Shown here: positions 53,566-61,827 of the stretch, piece by piece | Position numbering within the stretch: the first letter of the stretch is position 1 | Layout: each line of letters starts with the position of its first letter | Assembly: GCA_029834535.1 (NCBI GenBank) | Contig: JAQMWT010000356.1 | Span: 1-64,000, forward strand | Length of the DNA stretch: 64,000 nucleotides | Source: Chrysophaeum taylorii | Lineage: Eukaryota > Sar > Pelagophyceae > Pelagomonadales > Pelagomonadaceae | Reading direction: 5' to 3' | The notes under the pieces: generated by a model | Database searches by the model: none | Seen by the model: only the letters and a program-made list of their open reading frames with translations | What the model was told of the DNA's origin: nothing | Position numbers and translations under genes: made by a program

Positions 53566-55029
53566 CTAGGGTGCGGCGGCGTGGAGTAGGCCAGTGAGGC
53601 CGAACTTGCGTCGCCAGGCGGTGATGAGCTCGAGCTTGATGGCGCGCTGCGTGGCGTTGCTCGAGAGGGCGCCGTCGAAGGCGAGGGGGACGTGGTCGGA
53701 ATCGCCGACAGTGAGGATGAGGCCCGCGTAGTCGAGGCGGCGGAGTGTGGTCGCGACTTGTGTGCCGCGGGCGTCGGAGGAGTGGACTATACAAATACGG
53801 CTCGCGTGGCGGATAATCGAGTAGAGGAGTTCGTTGGGGTCGTGGAAGTTGAGGTGGCGGATGTTGGGGAAGGCGATCGACAGCAGGATCTGTACGCCGC
53901 CGCGGGTGACGACGCTCGATGCGGCGAGGTGGCAGATCGTCATGGCTGGAAAGGTGTAGTCGCGCGCGGCGTCAGATTGTCGTTGCGAAGGAAGGTAGGC
54001 GTGGGTTTGCGAGCGCGCGAGGGTTGGGAAGAGAGATGGGTCGTCGGAGGGGATCGTCGGGAGCGCGTTGCGGCGCGGGTGGATCCTCGAGGGTTCGTCC
54101 AACGTGAGTCTGAGAATTTCGTTCGACTCGGTCACGAGCTCGAGCCAGCGATTGGTGACGATCGCGTCGACTCGATCGCGACGCCGAGGGTCGAGACGAA
54201 GCGCGCCTTCGACGAGGCGGGCGAGGGACTCGTCGCCCCACGGGAGCGCGCTGACGTCGGCCACCGCCTGGCGGATCGCATCAAAAAAAACGGACGGCTT
54301 GGTGTAGAAACAGTAGGCTTGGAGCCAGAGACCGTCGAAGGTTCGCGTGCCCTTGGTAGTTTCGAGGAGTAAAGCGCCAAAGCTCCAGACGTCCGCCGCG
54401 TAGACGTCGTAGGAGCCCGCGGCCGCGATCTCGGGGGCGAAGAATCCCACGCTCCCCACAAAGTCCGTACAAAATTGCTGGTCCCGGACGCTGACCCCAA
54501 AGTCGCAGAGCTTGACTCTGCCGGCGGCAGGGTCGACGACGAGAACGTTCTCCGGCTTGAGGTCGCGGTGCGCAATGGAGCGCGCGTGCAAGTGCCGGAG
54601 CGCGAGCGCGATGATCCGGTTCAAGGACCTCGCGAGGCTCGCGGGAAACCCGGTCGGGAACTCCTTGAGGAGGTCGAAGAGGTCGCCGCGTCGCGAGTAT
54701 TCCAGTACGAAAAAGACGTGAGTATCCGTCTGCGTCGCATCGAACAGCCGCACGATTCCTTCGTGCGCGACCGCGCGCATCACCTCCACTTCCGTGTTGA
54801 GCCGCCGGATGTTCCGGATCACCTTTCTGACGTCGGGGTTGTCGACGCGCTTCTTATCAACCACCTTGATCGCAACCTCCCTTCCCTCATGATTTTTCGC
54901 GTGCCACACGGTCGCAAAGGTCCCTTTCCCGATCTGACGCACGAACCTATACTCGGCAAGGCTGGCCCACCTCAGCTCGCGCTGCTGACGCCACGCGCTA
55001 TCGTACGACACCTGGTCGGTGCAAGCCAT
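53566..55029 (-). CDS. Serine/threonine protein kinase with a possible degenerate receiver domain
   Basis: 487 residues from the first ATG at 55029; intronless. Kinase domain ~27-315: IGKGTFATVWHAK glycine loop, VAIKVV with Lys55, AHRDLKPENV with Asp156, DFGVSV with Asp176, then SYDVYAADVWSFGALLLE. All key residues are present, so it should be active. It resembles CAMK/SNF1-like kinases in layout, but I would not name a subfamily. After a ~70-residue linker, the C-terminal ~110 residues (ILLSIAFPNIRHLNFHD, then ICIVHSSDARGTQVATTLRR, then LILTVGDSDHVPLAFDGALS) have the strand/helix rhythm and the DxxLSxP-like end of a response-regulator receiver domain, without an obvious acidic pocket or Lys. 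That part is inference. Confidence 0.9.
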   Translation of the reverse strand: MACTDQVSYDSAWRQQRELRWASLAEYRFVRQIGKGTFATVWHAKNHEGREVAIKVVDKKRVDNPDVRKVIRNIRRLNTEVEVMRAVAHEGIVRLFDATQTDTHVFFVLEYSRRGDLFDLLKEFPTGFPASLARSLNRIIALALRHLHARSIAHRDLKPENVLVVDPAAGRVKLCDFGVSVRDQQFCTDFVGSVGFFAPEIAAAGSYDVYAADVWSFGALLLETTKGTRTFDGLWLQAYCFYTKPSVFFDAIRQAVADVSALPWGDESLARLVEGALRLDPRRRDRVDAIVTNRWLELVTESNEILRLTLDEPSRIHPRRNALPTIPSDDPSLFPTLARSQTHAYLPSQRQSDAARDYTFPAMTICHLAASSVVTRGGVQILLSIAFPNIRHLNFHDPNELLYSIIRHASRICIVHSSDARGTQVATTLRRLDYAGLILTVGDSDHVPLAFDGALSSNATQRAIKLELITAWRRKFGLTGLLHAAAP

Positions 55030-55044
55030 TCCTGCGTGCAACAC

Positions 55045-55693
55045 AGAAAGAAAACCGAGTCGCTCCTATATACTTTTACTTACCAAGCCAAGGATTTTTT
55101 TTAGCCACCTGGGCAGATCCTACTTTTGTTGGAATCCATGCGCGCGGGTATGAGATGTGTGTGTTGTTGCGGCGGCCACCCCCTAGGACTGACTGCGAGA
55201 GCATTGGAGGACGACGACAGGCGAGCATTGGAGGACGACGACAGGCGAGCATCGGACGGCCTCTTCTACTCTCTCACACGCCCGGACTACGTATGGCGAC
55301 CCCTTCCCTTCGGGAGCTGCACCTGCTGCTTTGATAATAAATAATACGCGCGTTCGCCACGTGGATGTTGTTTTTTCCTCCTCGACGAACGAACATCGTG
55401 TCATGGGGGTCTGAACATGGAACTACCGCCCGCCCCGCGTGGTTCGTCTCGTGCGGTGCGTCAACACAACACAGATGAGGGGGAGCCTGCGTCGACCAGT
55501 AAAAAGTCAATAGGTAACGCAAGTTGATGTAGTTACAGGATATATTCCTACTAACTTGAGGCCACTAATGAATTCGGCGACTGCTTCAACTGCTTTTTTT
55601 TCAGCGACCGGAAGGGAAGGGAAGGGAAGACCGCCGCTCACCCGGGTGATCGCCACGTCGAGAGATTTTCGACAAGGAAGAAAACATCGTATA

Positions 55694-55726
<33 letters not shown>

Positions 55727-56009
55727 GAGCGCGGGCGTTCGACGAGCGATTCGTGAGATGTGCACGATGGCGGCGGGCGGGCGAACACTCTCTCTCTCTC
55801 TCTCTCGTCGCTAAAGGCCTTCACTTTCTCAAAAGAGAAAGCGCCATCAAATGAGCGCAGAACCTCGCGGCGGAGGAGTAGGCGCGCGTGTAAAGGAAGA
55901 AAAAGAGTGTGTCGGCCGGAAAGTACCGGTGCGACACGCGGTCTAGCCCAAGCAGGAAGATGATGTGCGAAACGTAGGCGAAGGGTCTAGTTGTTAGAAG
56001 AAGAAAGTT
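55045..56009. other. Intergenic with (TTG)n and (CT)n microsatellites
   Basis: (TTG)12 at 55693-55728, (CT)n at 55789-55806, a TCGAC-free spacer and a duplicated GAGCATTGGAGGACGACGAC unit at 55200-55253. No gene is recognised. Confidence 0.6.
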
Positions 56010-57230
56010 CTAGCTGGTGGCGGTGCTCGTAGAGGCGGGCGCGGGCGCATTGGTGGTGCCACTGGCGTCTAGGGGTGGATGGTCGCGGCCGTCCAAAATG
56101 GCCGCGAGGCTGTGCGCGAGGGGATGGTCGATGGAGGCGAGGTATATCCGGCAGATTGCGGTAATGGGAACGGCGAGGACGAGGCCCGGGACACCCCAGA
56201 GGTAGGACCAGATCATGAGGGAGAGGAGAACGACGACCGGGTGGAGTTTCATGGAGTTTCCGAAGAGTATGGGCTCGATGACGTTGCCGACGAGGGCGTG
56301 GAGGAGGACGAGAGATGCGAGGGCGACGAAAGCGGAGAGTTTGGAGGAGTTTGGGTCGAGGAGAATGACGGGCATCGGCAGGGCGCAAGAAACGACACCT
56401 CCTAAGTTTGGGACGAAATTCGCAAAAAAGGCGACGACCGCGAAGGCGAGCCAGAGATCGACGCGCAGAAGGACGAGGAGCGCCGCCGTCAAGAGTCCCA
56501 CCAGCAGAGAGAGGGCGAGCTTGCCCTTGATGTAGGAGTTGATCTGGCGGTCGACGCGTCTACTGAAAAGCGTGTTGAATCGCGCGTAGCTGTGACTGGG
56601 GCGCAGCGACAATGGCTCGTCATCGTCGTCCGACGCGTAGTCGATGGTCGGGGTGAGGAGGAGGTACATCGTAAACAACAATACGAGCATCGTCGTCGAA
56701 AGCAACGACAGCAAGCCTTCGCCCAAACTAAAGACGGTCGCGGTGATCCACGAGCTCAGCTCGCCGTCGGCGAATTTCTGGAGGCTGACCTTTCGCCAGC
56801 GCTCGTCGAGACCCGTGTTGTCGAGCCACTCCAAGCACGAGACGACCAGAAGTTGGACCTGGGAGGCGTAGGCGTCGGCTCTCGAGGTGAAGTCCCTGAC
56901 GGATTCGGCGACGATCGCGGCGAGGGTGGCGAGGGTGGCGAGCGCGACGCAGAGCGTCACGAGGACAGCGAGGGAGTGGGGGAGCCGGAACCGCCGCCAC
57001 CGCCGGGGTCTCTTGTCCGGACTCTCGAATGGCAGATTCTTGCGCGTGAGGGCGTCGATCAGAGGTTGCAGGAGGTATTTTAGGGATAAGGAAAGGACAA
57101 GCGGAACCAGGGCGAACTTGAGGCGCGCGAGCCCATACGCGACGACCCCCGCCGCGCAAATGCACAGACATACCGTCCTCAACCGCTCCTCGAGCTCGGA
57201 CTGGGACGGTGACAACGAGGCGAAACGCAT
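56010..57230 (-). CDS. AI-2E family (TqsA/PerM-like) membrane protein
   Basis: 406 residues, intronless, ATG at 57230. Seven to eight membrane segments in the AI-2E/PerM arrangement: two N-terminal helices (VCLCICAAGVVAYGLA; ALVPLVLSLSLKYLLQPLI), a long soluble linker with an amphipathic stretch, then LLSTTMLVLLFTMYLLLT, LALSLLVGLLTAALLVLL, LAFAVVAFFANFVPNLGGVV, LVLLHALVGNVIEPILFGN and VVLLSLMIWSYLWGVPGLVL. The FVPNLGG and NVIEPxLxG blocks are family hallmarks. Bacterial members export signalling molecules or act as Na+/H+ antiporters; eukaryotic members are poorly characterised. It may sit in the plastid envelope or the plasma membrane. Its start is 61 bp from that of CFAP91 on the other strand. 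Confidence 0.9.
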   Translation of the reverse strand: MRFASLSPSQSELEERLRTVCLCICAAGVVAYGLARLKFALVPLVLSLSLKYLLQPLIDALTRKNLPFESPDKRPRRWRRFRLPHSLAVLVTLCVALATLATLAAIVAESVRDFTSRADAYASQVQLLVVSCLEWLDNTGLDERWRKVSLQKFADGELSSWITATVFSLGEGLLSLLSTTMLVLLFTMYLLLTPTIDYASDDDDEPLSLRPSHSYARFNTLFSRRVDRQINSYIKGKLALSLLVGLLTAALLVLLRVDLWLAFAVVAFFANFVPNLGGVVSCALPMPVILLDPNSSKLSAFVALASLVLLHALVGNVIEPILFGNSMKLHPVVVLLSLMIWSYLWGVPGLVLAVPITAICRIYLASIDHPLAHSLAAILDGRDHPPLDASGTTNAPAPASTSTATS

Positions 57231-57291
57231 CCTTACCCTTTTCTTAATAACGCCGCCGTCTCTCGCAAATAAATAAACAACAAAAACAAAA
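57231..57291. promoter_or_regulatory. 61-bp divergent promoter interval
   Basis: The only sequence between two head-to-head start codons (AI-2E family, minus; CFAP91, plus). It contains AATAACGCCGCCGTC and an A+T-rich AATAAATAAACAACAAAAAC run. Both 5' UTRs must be tiny or overlap the other gene. Confidence 0.6.
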
Positions 57292-59107
57292 ATGCAGCAG
57301 TCGCGGCCGCTGGACGCCTGCTACGACCCGGTCTACACGACCAAGGCGACGCCTTTTGCCCAATCGGGCCGCCGGGTGGTGAAGGTGTCGGGGGCCAACT
57401 TCTTCCAAAGGCCTATGGTGCCCCACCTCGACGTCGTTTCCCCCACCATTCTCCTCGCGCCGCCGGCGGCGCAAAAGAGTTATTCACGTCTGGAGATCAA
57501 AGAAGAAGAACAAACTGCAGCAGCAGCCAGGGATGTGGGGATTCAGACGGTGTTCAGGGAATCCGAGGCCCAGACAGACCCCTACTCGCCCGAGTACCTG
57601 CAGCAGCAGCAGCAGCAGCAGAAGGACGAGAGTCTGGTATTGCTGCTCGAGGGGTTGACGTATCGCGACGGACGCTTGCCGGTGGGCACGAAAGAAATCG
57701 AGATGATAGGGCACGCCAAAGCAAAGCATCGGCTCGTGTCGTCGCTCCCGCCGGCAACGGACGAAGCTTCTTTGTCGTTGCGGAAGCGTTTGCTCGAGTT
57801 GCAAGAGGTTCGCGAATTCGAACTTCGCCGGAAAGAACTCGACGACGCGAACGAGGCGCGAGTAGAGGCCCTAAGGCAAGCATTGGAAGCGCGGGACCAG
57901 GAAGCAGACTTTCTGGTCGATCAGAGGGTCGAGGCGATGCGTCAAAGAAAAATCGAGATCCGCGACGCGAGCATCGACGATATCCAAGCTCGGCGAATAA
58001 AAGTGCTTCGCAAGCTCGCCGCGGCGCGCGGACGCATCCCGCGTCCCCGACACGAAAAAGAGGGACGTCATAGGGGACTACGGAGGCTATGCCTCGAGGG
58101 TCTACGCGCCGATCGCGAGGGAGGGGCGACGGCCCGACAAGAAGTCGGCGGACTACGACGTAAAACGGCTCGTCGACGCGCTGCCAATCGACCGAGTCTC
58201 GCTCCCGAAACCGCCGCGGCCCAAACCGCCCCCCAAGCCGCCACGCGAGAAGAGCCAACTGGCAGCCGATCTTCTCAAAATGGCGACCCTCATCGAAAAT
58301 GATGTGGAAACGACGACGACGACGACGAGGAAAAAGAAGATCCTACTAGTACAAAAGAATGAGAAGCCTCCGACGCCGCGCGTTCCCAAAAGAGAAAACG
58401 AAGACCGGGACCTCGCCCTCAAGCTGCTCCAAAAGCTCCTCAGGGGGCGCGCCGTGCAGAACCAAGTCTTCCAAGGTAAGCAACGCCGCTCGGAGCTCAT
58501 TCGAGAGCTCCGAGCGGCAGACGCCGTCAAAGAAGAAGAAGAAGAAGAAGAAGAAGAACTCAACCAAGATAATAAACCCTCGGAGGATGAGACGAGGACC
58601 CTCGAGACTATCGCGGGAGAGACGGCCTCCGCGGTCCTCGACTTGTGCGCGAAGGAACTCGAACGACGGGAACTCAAGGACCGCGTCGCAACCCTCGCGA
58701 AGCGCGCCGACGCCGAACGTCGACGGCTCGAAGCCCAGGAAGCCGGCACCCGTCAGGCCGAGGAAATCGTTAGGGACCGCAACGACCACGTCTACCGCCA
58801 GGTCATGAAGGCGCACCTCGAGACGGCTCGCTCCTACGTCGACGAGATCGTCGACCTCGCCCTCGACGAGTGTGCGCGCCGCCAAGCTCTTCGCGACCTT
58901 CGAAACAATCCTAAACTCCGGGCCGAGCTCGACGCGGCGCGCGATGCCTACGTCGACGACCTCGTCGCCTCCTTCCTGGCCCCTGCGCTCCAACACCTCC
59001 AGCACAAAAAAGCGACCGAATCCGCCGAGGCTCACGTTACGTACGCCGCGCAAGACGCCATCATCAACGCCGTCTTGGAGGAGGAGGAGGAGGAGGAGGC
59101 CCCCTAA
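57292..59107 (+). CDS. CFAP91: CFAP91 (FAP91/MAATS1) axonemal protein
   Basis: Component of the calmodulin- and spoke-associated complex at the radial-spoke base of motile cilia. The family's N-terminal block is clear: CYDPVYTTKATPF, FFQRPMVPHLDVVSPTILL, then VGIQTVFRESEAQTDPYSPE and TYRDGRLPVGTKEIEMI with AKAKHRLVSSLP, followed by a long coiled coil. The first frame (to 58302) becomes Arg-rich nonsense after about 58020. Removing one base in the GCGGCGCGCGGACG stretch (58015-58035) restores the expected DTKKRDVIGDYGGYASRVYA and runs through to the stop at 59107, about 604 residues. I therefore annotate one gene with a one-base frameshift, either an error or a recent mutation. A Glu10 run lies at ~58530-58556. 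Implies a flagellated life stage. Confidence 0.87.
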
Positions 59108-59588
59108 TCATACTTGTAGGACAATTAATCACCCCGACCTTTCCGGTCTTCGAGGCTTTTTTGCTCGACATACTGACGGACGGCGTAAAGCGCGAGAAGA
59201 AGAAGACCCGTAGTAGTTCTATAAACTATAAAGCTTGCTTCGTGATGGATGGCACGAAAAAAGAACTCGCATCTCGGTGGTTTCGTGCGTAGTGGATCGA
59301 TCACACGGCGGCAGTGCGGAGTAGAATTTATTTGCCGCTAGGCTCACGACGTTGCCGCCGCAACAAAGAGTTGGACGACTCTTCTTCGCACGCTTTAGTA
59401 CTAATAATAATACGACGAAAGAAATAAGCTTATTTATTATTTAACAACGCACCAGCAGCAGCTGGCTTTGGTCCGTGAAAGAATCCGTTGTTGCGTTGCC
59501 GTTGAAGAGTCCCATTTGAGGTTCAACGGCCCCACAATCAAAAGGAGAAGTCACGAACAACGAATCCCGAAGTGTGTTGACATTGTTG
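59108..59588. other. Intergenic
   Basis: A+T-richer spacer with TTATTATTT-type stretches at 59400-59450; no gene is seen. Confidence 0.6.
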
Positions 59589-60560
59589 ATGGGCAAGGAG
59601 AACGTGAAGCGGTCTGGGAACGTGAAGAAGAAGGCGGTCGTCGAAAAGGATGAGGAGGAAGGTCCCGACGTCCGCGAGCAGCTGGTGGCGTTGAGCGTGC
59701 CGGAGAAGCTCGCGGTCGCGCTCGCAGAGGTGCGCGAGCCGAGCGAGAAAGTTAGGATTCAGGACGACGTCAAGGAGCTGGCGTGGCAGCTCAAGACGAG
59801 TTTCGAGGGGTACAAGTACGAGCCGCGGGGACCGTTGTTTTCGGATCAGCTCACGCATGTGTCGAGCCTCGAGTGCGTCCTCGCGAAGGACTCTAAGGGA
59901 CCCCTCGAGCCGGAAGACTGCCAACTGTTGTGGGACGCCGCCCGCGCCGAGCTCGAGCACGTGAGCGGGATCTGCGTGCAGTGGATGGCCAATGGCAAGC
60001 CCAAGGAGGGCTGGGGCGCGGCCAACCTCAAGCAGAAGGACATAACCTCCGTGACCATTACCGGCATGCGGAAAGTTCCGGGAGGCTGGATGCTGCCCGC
60101 GTCCTTGGCTCTCACGGGCCAGTCCAAGTATGCCGTCAAGGTCCCGGACATCGTCGACAACATCGACAAGGGTGACTTCGCGGCGGCCCTGCTCCAGTTG
60201 CAGGAGTTGTTTAAGCAGAAGAAGCGCGTAAGGGACGCGCTCGTAACCCTCGATAACGACCACCTCGGTCGCCTCCGCTTCTTAGTGACGCAGCTCCAGA
60301 TGCTCGACGACTACGGCCCAAAGCAAAAGGACAAGCAGTTGGACTATATCAAAAATCCCATTGGCGGCTTGAGCCTCTCATGGTACGAGAAAGAGCCCAC
60401 CTCCAAGACCGCAAACGACCTCCTCCAGAAGCGCGCCGCCTTGATCCTCTCGCACCTCTACCCCACCCTCGCGCCAAATATCAAGCCCTCTTCGCAGCGC
60501 GACATCTTCGTCCAGGCCTACGAACGCGCGCTCGGCGCCCCAAAACAGCCTGCCAAGTGA
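59589..60560 (+). CDS. Unrecognised 323-residue protein
   Basis: Intronless frame from the first ATG (59589) with strong coding character throughout. N-terminal ~30 residues are Lys/Glu-rich; the rest reads as a soluble alpha/beta or helical protein (VREQLVALSVPEKLAVALAE, CQLLWDAARAELEHVSGICV, VTITGMRKVPGGWMLPASLA, DYGPKQKDKQLDYIKNPIGG). No signal peptide, membrane helix, coiled coil or catalytic motif is recognised. A (GGGA)n and (CTC)n microsatellite follows the stop. Function is unknown. Confidence 0.75.
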   Translation: MGKENVKRSGNVKKKAVVEKDEEEGPDVREQLVALSVPEKLAVALAEVREPSEKVRIQDDVKELAWQLKTSFEGYKYEPRGPLFSDQLTHVSSLECVLAKDSKGPLEPEDCQLLWDAARAELEHVSGICVQWMANGKPKEGWGAANLKQKDITSVTITGMRKVPGGWMLPASLALTGQSKYAVKVPDIVDNIDKGDFAAALLQLQELFKQKKRVRDALVTLDNDHLGRLRFLVTQLQMLDDYGPKQKDKQLDYIKNPIGGLSLSWYEKEPTSKTANDLLQKRAALILSHLYPTLAPNIKPSSQRDIFVQAYERALGAPKQPAK

Positions 60561-60838
60561 GGGAGGGAGGGAGGGATGGAGGGAAGGAGAAGCCTCCTCC
60601 TCCTCCTCCTCCTCCTCCTCCTTCTTCTTCTTCTTCGAGCATGCATTGGGAGTACGTACGACTCATGCTCTCTCCTGCTGATGCCCCCTGATGCTGCTTT
60701 TTTTGCCATGCTCTTCTTGTTGCTTCCTCTTTTTTCTTCTCCTCTTCTCGGGGTGAACGGAGCTCGCCTGCCCAGTCTCGAGGGTGGTTGGCGGTGTGGA
60801 CACTATAATAATATCACCTCGGCGTTGACCTCGCAGAG
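60561..60838. repeat. (GGGA)n/(CTC)n/(TTC)n microsatellites
   Basis: GGGA units at 60558-60590, CTC units from 60594 to 60622 and TTC units to about 60637, then spacer without a recognisable gene. Confidence 0.85.
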
Positions 60839-61825
60839 GTGGGTGCTCCCATGGATGCCTCATCGGTCGCTCTCAACGACGACACGGATGCCGTCGCCCG
60901 TCAACGACGTGCGGACGTTCGTGTTCGGCTTGATCAGCACCGCGCACATTGGCAGCTGCAGCTCAATCACGTGGACTCCGAGTACCGCTCACGGCCCCAC
61001 GCTGCCGAGCAGGAGCTTTTACTCGAGCGCGCCGAAAAGCGCGACGATGCCGATCGCGCTCGTGTTCGTAACCTGGTTCGTACCGTCTTGGCGCGAAGCC
61101 GAAAGGGCGACAAGTACGCTTCGATTGTCACTCGTGACGACGACGAATTGCAGATACACAGCGAACCAGCGGGTGTCGCCCGCGTTTTGGTCCGCCGTTT
61201 CCACAGCTGGAGGTTCCCGCCGTTTCTGTTACCAGACCACAGCTCTCGATGACCCGGGCCCTCGTGGACGATACCTACGCCGACAAACTGCGGTGTTTGC
61301 TTCCAACATCGACCTTGCAGCTGCGGATATCCCCGCGAAGTTCGCCCCTGTACTCTCGACCATTAACGCCGTAAGCCAAATGCGGATGAATCGCACTACG
61401 CAAATGTCCTAGCTCCTCTTACACGAGAGGAGTGGGACCGTTACTGGTCTACGCGGCGTTCCGGCAAAACACCAGGCCTCTCTGGTGTCGCGGTTGACAT
61501 GGCTAAAGGCCTTCATCCAGAGCAATACGACGACCATGCTCCCATGCCTCGGGAGAGGTCTGAAGTTAGTTAGTTAGTTAGTTAGTTATTTAGTTAGTTA
61601 GTTAGTTAGTTAGCTACGTACGACGACCTTTAGCGTCTACTCAATGCCGCTTGCGCGACCCGTCATATATATTCCCGGAGTGGACGGAACGGGCTATTGC
61701 TCCAATCCCGAAGATCCCCGGCAATCCGAGCGTAGAGATCTCGCGTCCTATCACGCTGTTGGACACCATCATGAAGGCCTACTGGTCGGTGATCTTCGGC
61801 CGCATTGAACCTATCTGGGAACATT
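60839..61825 (+). pseudogene. Non-LTR-type reverse transcriptase fragment, plus strand
   Basis: Frame-broken remains of a retroelement ORF2. From 60839 a charged helical linker of the kind found between endonuclease and RT (RKGDKYASIVTRDDDELQIH), then near 61410 LTREEWDRYWSTRRSGKTPG followed by SGVAVDMAKGLHPEQY, and at 61651-61830 FPEWTERAIAPIPKIPGN with RPITLLDTIMKAYWSVIFGR. This matches the conserved order Ew..yW..gKaPG.SGv, then W....I.PIpK, then RPIxLl.t..K. A (TTAG)n microsatellite (61565-61612) has expanded inside it. It stops abruptly near 61825, where an oppositely oriented fragment begins, so the catalytic core is absent. Confidence 0.65.
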
Positions 61826-61827
61826 GC

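Noticed and set aside
57292-59107. Two separate genes (57292-58302 and 58280-59107)
   Set aside because: The second frame extends upstream with family-like sequence and joins the first by a one-base shift, so one CFAP91 gene is simpler.
61565-61612. (TTAG)n as a telomere-like repeat
   Set aside because: It is an internal expansion within a retroelement fragment, imperfect and only about 48 bp; algal telomeres are usually TTTAGGG or TTAGGG.
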